A stretch of 15,450 bases of DNA from Cruorifilaria tuberocauda (Eukaryota; Nematoda; Chromadorea; Rhabditida; Onchocercidae): positions 1-15,450 of the forward strand of contig JABVXU010000911.1 in assembly GCA_013365365.1 (NCBI GenBank), in the 5' to 3' direction. Below are positions 9,080 to 15,450 of the stretch, one piece after another (within the stretch, counting starts at the first letter, position 1; each line of letters begins with the position of its first letter). The notes below the pieces were generated by a model that was not told the DNA's origin, searched no databases, and saw nothing but the letters and a program-made list of their open reading frames with translations. The translations under genes were made by a program, and so were the position numbers.

Positions 9080-9128
9080 CTATATTTATTCAATTGATCG
9101 TCTCGTTGCCGTTTCGTCTCATTTTCGA
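9080..9128 (-). other. Possible 49-base minus-strand micro-exon
   Basis: On the minus strand an acceptor TTTTTTAG is followed by TC, fifteen open codons (ENETKRQRDDQLNKY) and AG, then the donor GTTTTA. The residue content is strongly hydrophilic and unlike translated AT noise, and the borders match those of the Kir exons. It has no phase-compatible neighbour that I can find, so this is a weak call. Confidence 0.2.
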
Positions 9129-9270
9129 CTAAAAAATTGAATTGATAGAGATGTTTGGATATTTAATCATTTGCCACAAATAAATCCAATCAAAAACACA
9201 TGTTTAACTTTAATTCACGAAAAAACAAAAAAAGAATATGAAAAATATAAGACACAAAATGAATTTTCAG

Positions 9271-9340
9271 GAATGATACCATTTATCAGCAAATTTCTAT
9301 GCATTACATTTATCGTGTAGATAAATTTATAATCATTTAA
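9271..9340 (+). other. Possible short plus-strand terminal exon
   Basis: GAATTTTCAG ends at 9270, followed by one base and 22 open codons (NDTIYQQISMHYIYRVDKF...) to TAA. The acceptor is good, but the segment is short and unidentified, and no connection to the 8295 candidate can be shown. Confidence 0.15.
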
Positions 9341-9622
9341 AAAATTTGAACGAAGAAAATTTCAAATTGAAATTTATTAGTAGAATGCGAAAACTTGATA
9401 TTAATATCAATATTACTGATAAATCTAATTATTTACAATGGTAAAATTATAACATCTACAAATCATTCATCACTCAGTATCTTAACTTTTACTTTTTACT
9501 TTCAATTACTTCATTTTAATAAGACATTCTTTTCGGATTATCACTATATTTTATTGCACTGATTACTGTTTCTTTATTAAATTTGATAAGGTTAATTAGT
9601 GATTGGCGTAATTAATTAGCAC
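9341..9622. other. AT-rich stretch, nothing recognised
   Basis: The stretch contains scattered GATAAG/GATAAT motifs but no exon or repeat array. Confidence 0.5.
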
Positions 9623-9706
9623 CTTGTTATAAGTAGTTTCATTTGTCGATTTAGCTGTGATATACGTCCGATTTCATCTCTACGAACATGTATAATCCAA
9701 TCTCTG
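9623..9706 (-). other. Possible 84-base minus-strand exon, unknown product
   Basis: From ATTCATAG|C to ACAAG|GTGCTA the minus strand has 27 open codons (RDWIIHVRRDEIGRISQLNR then QMKLLIT), phase 2 at both ends. The residue mix is charged and protein-like. The acceptor is weak, and the frame is closed by TGA a few codons upstream. The next candidate at 9128 is not phase-compatible. It is an unidentified fragment. Confidence 0.2.
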
Positions 9707-10343
9707 CTATGAATCTTTGGATCTCAATCTAGATATTGCCGTAAAAACATGTAATTTCATGTGAACAATAAATGTATACATCTGTAAAATTATTTAACAA
9801 GCTGAAATAAAAGATAAAGTAAAGTTTGAAAAATAAATAATTATAAACAACAGATAGTAAGATCAGTTTATTTCGTATTTTAGTAAAACCTATTAAAAGA
9901 TTTATTCCAGAACATTCTTGACATATTTCAATGAATCTATTTAAAATTAGAAAAAAAAAACTAATTATGGATGATCCATAATGCATTGTTTCTAATTCCA
10001 TCTAATAAGAATAGTTATACTTACTTAAATATTTAATAATATCTTTCTAAATTCCCAATGAATCAATGCTGACTTCGAACTTCATCTAACTAAAAATCAA
10101 AAATTTCGGATTGTATCCAAAACAATGCACCTAAATTACTTGTCTAGCTTGTATTTTTGTTTCAGCATTAATTAAATCAGCAATTCATTCCTTCTGTTTT
10201 GGTTAAATAAAACTTGTAATTTAGAAAAGCTCTAAGTGAATATTCTCCAGGTTTCGCCATAACAAAAATTTTTGATAACTCTTCTAAGATGATTTTTATA
10301 ATTGCTTTGCTTTCATGCACTTATAACTCTGTAATATCCTCAC

Positions 10344-10495
10344 CAGTAAAGCTGCTTGGTGTGAGGAAAATGAATGTTTATTCCGTTGTCAATCAATTGA
10401 CCTGAATTATCATATAGATCAACTAAAGTAGCGAATCTTGGCTTGATATTTTTCTTGATATGAAAATGGCTTAAAGCTTTGAATGCGTTGGTTAC
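10344..10495 (-). CDS. Candidate minus-strand internal exon, 152 bases, unknown product
   Basis: The exon runs from AAATTTCAG|GTAACC to CTTTACTG|GTGAGG, with phase 0 at the start and phase 2 at the end. Its fifty uninterrupted codons begin VTNAFKALSHFHIKKNIKPR and include FATLVDLYDNSGQLIDNG and IHFPHTKQLY. Length, borders and composition suit a genuine nematode exon. Its first 65 bases and the acceptor lie in copy 1 of the 85-base tandem repeat, so two further acceptors with the same partial exon lie just upstream. The next minus-strand frame (about 10338-10179, containing [16 protein letters not shown]) is out of phase with it. No family is recognised. An overlapping plus frame (10220-10405) is open too, so the strand is not certain. 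Confidence 0.35.
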
Positions 10496-10685
10496 CTGAA
10501 ATTTTAATTTTAATAGCGAATCTCGGCTTGATATTTTTCTTGATATGAAAATGGCTTAAAGCTTTGAATGCGTTGGTTACCTGAAATTTTAATTTTAATA
10601 GCGAATCTCGGCTTGATATTTTTCTTGATATGAAAATGGCTTAAAGCTTTGAATGCGTTGGTTACCTGAAATTTTAATTTTAATA
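10431..10685. repeat. 85-base tandem repeat, three copies
   Basis: GCGAATCT.GGCTTGATATTT... starts at 10431, 10516 and 10601. The copies are identical except CTTGG in copy 1 against CTCGG in copies 2 and 3. Near-identity implies very recent expansion. On the minus strand each unit holds a complete TTTCAG|GTAACC acceptor plus the first part of the exon candidate at 10344-10495. Confidence 0.98.
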
Positions 10686-10802
10686 ATAAAGACTTTTTCT
10701 TTTACTAGAATCATAGTATTATATTTTATAATTTCAACACATCAGATCGAGTAAATTTCTCTTTGAAATAATTCATAAATATAAAACGGATTTTTAATTT
10801 AG

Positions 10803-10959
10803 GTTTAACAACATCGCCCTTAGAAATAAGAAAGAAAATTTTTTAAATGAAACAATCTCAAATGAAATTGAGGAAGAAATAAACGATGTTAAGGAAATGT
10901 TCTCACCTTATGTTGTACGACTTAAAGAATTCATTATTTTTCGCAGCTATAACAAATGA
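10803..10959 (+). CDS. Candidate plus-strand terminal exon, unknown product
   Basis: The acceptor GGATTTTTAATTTAG ends at 10802, one base completes a split codon, and 51 open codons lead to TGA at 10957-10959. The segment is hydrophilic and Glu-rich: FNNIALRNKKENF, then ETISNEIEEEINDVKEMF, then SPYVVRLKEF, and it looks helical. A polypyrimidine tract follows eight bases after the stop. Base composition is clearly less AT-rich than the flanks. I do not recognise the family, and no upstream plus exon of matching phase was found, so it could also be a relic. Confidence 0.4.
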
Positions 10960-10966
10960 TAAAAAA

Positions 10967-11015
10967 CTCTTTCTCTTTCCTTTCTCCCTCTCTTTTTCTC
11001 TCTCTCTCTCTCTTC
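10967..11015. repeat. 49-base uninterrupted polypyrimidine tract with (CT)n
   Basis: CTCTTTCTCTTTCC runs into CCCTCTC and then (CT) repeats with no purine on the plus strand. Such homopurine-homopyrimidine tracts can form triplex structures. It lies just after the stop of the 10803-10959 frame. Confidence 0.95.
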
Positions 11016-12548
11016 ATCTTAATTTTTCTCATTATCAACTGTTTTATCGTTATTAATTATTTGAATTATAAAATATCATTTCATAAAAATTACAAGAACT
11101 AAATAGGCAATAAATTTTTTATTTATAAATTAAAATATAAAGAATGTTTTAAATCAAATTTATAATTCAAATTTTCAAGCAAACTTAAATTTCAACAAAA
11201 AAAAAATCTTTAACATTCACATAATTTTTATACATTTATAATATTATGTATCAAAATTTAAGTTTCAACAATCTTTTAAATCATAAGATCATAGAAATAT
11301 AAATTAAACAAAACGATCAAAAAATTATGATTAAATTAAAGGTAAAAACTTTTGTAAATGATAATTGTAAATAAGTCTTCAACTAATTACTTAAAATATC
11401 AATTAATATGATTGATAACTTCCTTGATAATATCAATAACATTACCTATTCCATTTCAAATATACGATCTTTCCTCATTTTCATCAAATATATTTTTAAT
11501 TAACAAACTTATTGTTATAGAAGTAAAAAAAAAAGACTTAGCTCATTTCTGTAATTTTACTTTTAATTACTTTGATAAGAATTGATAAGGATTTGATAAG
11601 AAATGATAAAAATATAATATTTCATTCTTTTGTTGAAGAGAAAAATTTTATAGAAAAAAGCATTTCAATAGTTAAATTATTGCTAAACATTTACTTTTCT
11701 CATTTTATCATTTTAATCAGTCATTAAAGTGTATTATTATTTTATCTACTAGCAATTATACTTTAATACCTTGTAAATGGTAATTCAAAAATATCTTATA
11801 AAATTTATTTTCTATTAATTGTTTTTGACTTTTCAGTAATCAAGCTGATAAATGCTTGATCATAGTTTCACATAATTATTATGGAGCAATATACTTGGCA
11901 AAAATCATCAATCAACTACACCAATTCTAGTACAACCAGTAAGATTGCATGAAAGCCAAGTTGATTAAAAAAAATGATAGTTTAAAAAATGGAATAGAAT
12001 GCACTGTCGATCTCATTTAATGAATTTCAACTCTGATTCAGGACTGCTAAAAAAGTAATTTTCAAATTAAATCAGGAATTGAAAAATTCACAGATGATAG
12101 GAATATTCCTTGAAAGAATTACTATTATTTTTTAAGCGAAAATAATATTTAACCAATAAATTAAAACAGAAATAAAAAAGAATTGTTAGAATTAAAAATT
12201 GAAAAGTTAAAAATTAAAGAAATTCTTTTTTCCTTTAATTGAAGCTAAAAGTGGTTAATTCGATGCCATGCTAAAATAGGAAAACATTTGTTAATTTTTC
12301 AATTCATTAATTAAAATAAATAAAAACTTCGTTAATGTCAAATTTTAAATTGTTTAAAATTTCAAGTGGAAATTCAGCTCTTCAAAAGTGGAGGAAAATT
12401 CACTTGATAACAAACTGAGCTAATTCAAAACTGTAAATTTCTTAAAACTAAAATTTCAAAAGTTATCTGTTATGGCATATTAGTCTGTAAGATTTTACTG
12501 CTACTGAAATCATAGTTCTATTTCAACATTTCCAAAGATATTCATAAA
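11016..12548. other. AT-rich region with two weak coding-like fragments
   Basis: At 11837-11930 on plus, after GACTTTTCAG, one base and 30 codons are open (NQADKCLIIVSHNYYGAIYL...) to TAG; the other two frames through its 3' half are also protein-like. Near 12326-12420 both strands carry short open stretches. Neither has phase-compatible partners. The rest is closed AT-rich sequence. Confidence 0.45.
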
Positions 12549-12724
12549 TCAATTTTTCATCGATTCTGATAATTTTATCCAATATAATGCCATCTCGTAG
12601 ATTTTCAAAAAATTTTCTCGCCACACTTTTTCTCCGATAATTCTAACGATTTCTTGAGTATCAAATTGAAATAACATTTCTGAAATCAGAGTAATCTTTA
12701 ATTCAAATAAATTTTGGGTATTAG
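12549..12724 (-). CDS. BACK-domain-like segment of a BTB-BACK (kelch-like) protein; terminal exon or relic
   Basis: After ATCACATAG at 12725 the minus strand supplies two bases and 57 open codons to TGA at 12549. The order NTQNLFELK, then FQFDTQEIVRIIGEKVW, then REN..KIYEMALYWIK matches the BACK pattern known from kelch-like proteins: hnl.eL, then F..L....v..Il....l, then E..vyeA...WvK. There is a one-residue gap across the last 36 positions. In that family BACK links a Cul3-binding BTB domain to a substrate-binding region. A stop comes seven codons after WIK, so there are no kelch repeats. TTTCAG at 12681 is an alternative internal acceptor. The similarity is from memory of the family pattern, so confidence is moderate. 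Confidence 0.45.
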
Positions 12725-12986
12725 CTATGTGATTTATGATGTTTGGGGTGAGCCAAAAAAAAAAAACTTTCTCATCTTTTTTTTTCATTTTATTTCATTT
12801 TTCATTGCGGTAATTTGTGATTATCTCACGTATGATCACATGATACCTAAGTACTTACTGTTATCATTGATAACTTATTTGTATCGTCAAAACTGTAAGT
12901 ACTTTTCAGAATTAAAAATCTTATTTAATACGCAAGTTATAGGAATATTTATTTAATTTCTCTTATCTTTTCTTTTTGTCATTAAC

Positions 12987-13059
12987 TTTCTCTGAACTTA
13001 TAGATTTCAACGTATAAATTATTTCTACAAATATATTTCTGTTCATTTGCAGAATCAAT
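12987..13059 (-). CDS. Upstream exon candidate of the BTB-BACK-like gene
   Basis: A pyrimidine-rich acceptor (TTTCACCTCTTTCTCAAG) ends at 13060. Twenty-four open codons follow, including IDSANEQKY and NNLYVEIYKFRE, and the exon ends in phase 1 before GTTAATG. Joined to 12724 it gives KFRET-NTQNLFELK, which resembles the F.ET....EL start of BACK domains. The same frame is open a little further upstream (to about 13090, reading CFHLFLK), recalling the C..FL end of a BTB domain, but a TAA closes it there. A different frame at about 13130-13090 (ESHEVQLQ) resembles the mid-BTB strand, which would require a frameshift or another splice. Confidence 0.35.
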
Positions 13060-13383
13060 CTTGAGAAAGAGGTGAAAGCATACATTCCATTACAAAGTTG
13101 AAGTTGAACTTCATGGCTTTCAAAATAAAAATCTAATATGAATGATCGAAGAACTGATAAGAATATAAAATCACTTTGAATAGATTGATAAGTATTCAAG
13201 ATTATTTTTCTTAAAATTATATTTTTTATAAAACAATTCATGATTCGTGATTGATTCATGATTAATTTAATTCAATATAGCAACAACATACTTTAAAATA
13301 CTGCCAAATATTGCTAAATTTTATCAAATTTTTAGTTTCATACAAACAATTTCTTCGATAAAATGATTTCAATTTATTTGATT

Positions 13384-13945
13384 TCTGCAAGTAATTTATC
13401 ATAAATTTGAATATTTATAAACTACTATTTTTTATAAATTTTAATTATATCAATTTGTGAGATATTATTTTACAAATCTAAATTATAAAATTTGAAATTT
13501 GCAAAATTTGCACTCATATTTAGATGAAATTTCTAAAAATTTTTGATTTGTATTTATATAAAATTTATATATATCTATTTATCTTGCAATTTACATTTAT
13601 CATAAATTTTAATTATTTCAATTTATGAAATGTTATTTTGCAAGTTTAAATTATAAAATCTGAAATTATAAAATTCATACTAATATTTATACGAAATCTT
13701 TTAAAATTTAAAATTTATATTTATCTATTTATATTGCAGTTTATAATTATCATAAATTTAAAAATTTATAAAATATTATTTCATATAAATTTTAATTATA
13801 TCAATTTATGAAATGCTATTTTATAAATTTAAATTACAAAATTTGGAATTTATAAAATTCATACTCATATTTCTATGAAATCTTTTAAAATTTATATTTA
13901 TCTATTTATTTATATACGCAATTTATGTTTATTATAAAATTTTCT
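13384..13945. repeat. Diverged AT-rich tandem array, unit about 150-200 bases
   Basis: Units start with TGCA.TTTA..TTTATCATAAATTT at about 13384, 13584, 13734 and 13916. They share TTTAATTAT.TCAATTT.TGA.AT, AATTATAAAAT.TG.AATT and ATTTATCTATTTAT. Spacing is uneven (about 200, 150 and 182) because one internal segment is missing from the second unit. Confidence 0.8.
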
Positions 13946-14039
13946 TTAATTTCAAATATTAATTTAAAATAATTTTTAATTTCATAAAAATTTTTCACAT
14001 TTTTGAAGTTACGGTATTAAACTTATTTTATCAAGCATT

Positions 14040-14410
14040 TATGGGGTGAAAAAAGGGATTTATGCAAATTATTTTTGTCTGAAGAAGGAGGAGCAAGAGG
14101 GCCATTTTTGTGATGCTACGTGCATTTCGCGCAAAATTTTGTAACTAAAAATAGATTGGAGTGGGGGATAAAGTGGTGTGTAGTGGTGCATCGTGCACGT
14201 CAACTACTTGCATCGTGCAATCAAATTGACGAAAAGGGGCGGAGTTTGGCAGCTTGTAACGCCAATTACGTGCAAAATTTTACAGTGAAGTGTTAGTGAG
14301 TTGCTGTCTTCTGCTCAAGCTAAGTCATTGTTGCCTCTTGTAGCTGAACGAACCGGTCTGCTCTCTTCTTCTCGAATTTTCATATCCAACCTTATCCGGT
14401 TATTTTCTTC
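14040..14410. promoter_or_regulatory. Promoter-like or 5'-end island
   Basis: This is the richest G+C stretch in the window. It holds a TTTCGCGC E2F-like site (14125-14132), a GC box GGGGCGGAG (14236-14244), four CGTGCA motifs (14119, 14192, 14214, 14269), and a pyrimidine-rich tail with CTCTCTTCTTCTCG. There is no convincing TATA box or conserved start codon. Either direction is possible: toward the right edge on plus, or leftward on minus. Function is inferred from motif clustering and composition only. Confidence 0.45.
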
Positions 14411-14413
14411 CAT
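14315..14413 (-). other. Short ATG-initiated open frame, 32 codons
   Basis: On minus, ATG at 14413 opens 32 hydrophilic codons (MEENNRIRLDMKIREEESRP, then VRSATRGNND...) to TGA at 14315. Context AATTAAATGG is acceptable. The codon mix is unlike the AT background, but the plus strand across the same bases is also open for over 40 codons. It could be an upstream ORF, a first coding exon with the donor at CCG|GTTCGT, or chance in a promoter. Confidence 0.2.
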
Positions 14414-14587
14414 TTAATTAGAAATTTTTAAATTAAATTAAATAAATTTAAAATTTATTACTCTTAATATATAAATAAAACGAAATGGTAAATTTAAATT
14501 ATTATAAACTTTTTTTCCTGGTCATTTTTGGTGAAATTTTTTATGATAAATTCATTTTTTATTAGTTTTTTTTTTTCGTGCAAAATT

Positions 14588-14668
14588 AAAATAAATTAAA
14601 TAAAGAAATTGAATAATGAAAATAAATTAAAATAGAGAAATTAAATAATGAAAATAAATTAAAAGAAA
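14588..14668. repeat. AT-rich short tandem repeat, unit 31-32 bases
   Basis: AAATAAATTAAA..AGAAATT.AATAATGA recurs at about 14589, 14620 and 14652. The last copy is partial. Confidence 0.8.
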
Positions 14669-14670
14669 AC

Positions 14671-14722
14671 TATTTTATAACTATTATATTTTATACTCAT
14701 TTTTATTTTATAACTATTATAT
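14671..14722. repeat. 19-base exact direct repeat
   Basis: TATTTTATAACTATTATAT occurs at 14671 and again at 14704, a 33-base offset. Confidence 0.9.
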
Positions 14723-14904
14723 CTAATATAGCAATACGGATTATTATAAATTCAAAAAAAAATTTCTATTTTTAAATTAAAATTTAATTTTTGATATATA
14801 GATTTAGTTAATAGAATATAGCAGAGTAAGAAATAAGGCAGCGAATAAATTAATTAGCTATATGTTTTTTTTTTTAAATAATGCTGCGACTGGAGTAAAA
14901 AAGC

Positions 14905-14912
14905 GCGCGAAA
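14905..14912 (-). promoter_or_regulatory. Second E2F-like site
   Basis: GCGCGAAA (minus: TTTCGCGC) sits in a CpG-rich island AAGCGCGCGAAAATTTCAG within AT-rich DNA, about 780 bases from the first copy. The match to the known TTTSSCGC consensus is exact. Use in vivo is unknown. Confidence 0.35.
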
Positions 14913-15205
14913 ATTTCAGTTCTTCTACTAGTCAGCGATTTAAATTTTTTTTTTTTTTTTTTTGGAAAATTGAACAATATAGTGAATTTATTGAATTTTT
15001 TATGATATAAAAATCTGGGAAAAGATTGATAAAAAGTAATAATGAATGATAAAAGATTGTTTAATTAAAAATTTTAGATATAAGTATATAAGATAAAGAT
15101 TAAAAAAGAAAAAAAGAAATATAATAAGGTGAATGTTCTAGAAAAATCTTCGAAAAGATTTTGGTGTTTAAATGAACGGTATACGGTATAAATGTAACGA
15201 ATAAA

Positions 15206-15229
15206 AGAGAGAGAGAGAGAGAGAGAGAG
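15206..15229. repeat. (GA)12 microsatellite
   Basis: An AGAGAG run of 24 bases is followed by GGAGGATGGGCG. It is a purine-only tract on plus. Confidence 0.97.
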
Positions 15230-15330
15230 GAGGATGGGCGTCCGTTGTCGGATTTTGCCGTTCATTTATTGATTGATATTGACACTTACACCCAAACGAA
15301 CCTCTTAGGAAAGATGAATGATTTAAAAGT

Positions 15331-15450
15331 TAAAAGAATAATAGTAACTTACTGTTACCTAGATTATTAATGCATTAAAAGAATGATAGTAACTTACTGT
15401 TACCTAGATTATTAATGCATTAAAAGAATAATAGTAACTTACTGTTACCT
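15331..15450. repeat. 45-base tandem repeat, at least 2.7 copies, continuing past the window
   Basis: TAAAAGAATAATAGTAACTT... begins at 15331, 15376 and 15421. Copies differ at one base (AATAATAG or AATGATAG). Each unit contains the inverted repeat GTAAC-TTACT-GTTAC, and the palindrome TTAATGCATTAA forms across unit junctions. The array is cut by the window edge. Confidence 0.97.

Noticed and set aside
9729..10001. 90-codon minus frame
   Set aside because: Mostly Phe, Leu, Ile and Tyr from T-rich DNA; several internal splice-like sites but no phase-consistent model or recognisable domain.
10344..10495. Similarity of IKPR...IHFPHTK to the N-terminus of the cilium protein BBS2
   Set aside because: Only a few scattered positions agree from memory, and the next BBS2 segment is not found nearby; too weak to name.
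15227..15256. EDGRPLSDF resembles the ubiquitin string EDGRTLSDY
   Set aside because: Nine residues only, starting at the GA repeat, with no ubiquitin-like sequence before or after; probably chance.
15074..15265. 63-codon minus frame starting MNGKIRQRTP
   Set aside because: The centre is the (CT)n complement of the microsatellite and the rest is AT-rich noise.
1..15450. tRNA, rRNA, spliced-leader RNA, CRISPR array, bacterial operon or intact transposon
   Set aside because: No cloverleaf, rRNA-like block, SL1 sequence, regularly spaced identical repeats with unique spacers, bacterial gene string or paired terminal repeats were seen by eye; a covariance-model scan would be needed to exclude small RNAs.

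Overview
The window is eukaryotic nuclear DNA. It is extremely A+T-rich, with constant poly-A and poly-T runs, many microsatellites and diverged tandem duplications. The only securely coding sequence is a split animal gene with short exons (144 to 240 bases), introns of about 470 to 500 bases and short TTTCTAG/TTTTTAG-type splice acceptors. This style fits a nematode, and the heavy A+T noise suggests a spirurid or filarial worm. The organism is an inference from style, not from a diagnostic marker.

Left end (1-1819, minus strand): the 5' part of an inward-rectifier potassium channel (Kir/irk) gene. Three exons join in frame at three phase-2 junctions. They encode the N-terminal cytoplasmic segment, slide helix, TM1, pore helix, the TIGYG selectivity filter and TM2. 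The gene runs off the left edge, and the C-terminal cytoplasmic domain lies outside. A good splice acceptor 14 bases before the ATG may be a trans-splice site or the 3' end of an upstream intron. Two functional positions look unusual: the filter glutamate is Thr, and the TM2 rectification-controller position is His.

Middle (about 1.8-10 kb): almost no recognisable genes. It holds repeated AT-rich blocks (3.04-3.37 kb, 6.58-6.85 kb), a 350-base CA/TACA microsatellite (4.2-4.55 kb), a richer but unidentified island at 7.03-7.26 kb, and a few open stretches that begin at good splice acceptors (8.3 kb and 9.3 kb on plus, 9.1 kb and 9.7 kb on minus). None could be named.

10-13.3 kb: better coding signals on both strands. 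A well-formed 152-base minus-strand exon candidate (10.34-10.50 kb) has its 5' part and acceptor inside an 85-base unit repeated exactly three times. A plus-strand terminal exon candidate lies at 10.80-10.96 kb. At 12.55-13.06 kb on minus, two phase-compatible segments resemble the BTB-BACK region of kelch-like E3 adaptors; this may be a divergent gene or a decaying copy.

Right end (13.4-15.45 kb): a diverged tandem array, then a compositional island at 14.04-14.41 kb that looks like a promoter or 5' end. It has a GC box, an E2F-like TTTCGCGC and four CGTGCA motifs, with a second E2F-like site at 14.9 kb. A (GA)n run and a 45-base tandem array close the window. Which gene the promoter serves cannot be decided here. 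The long intervals were read by eye only, so small exons and RNA genes may have been missed.
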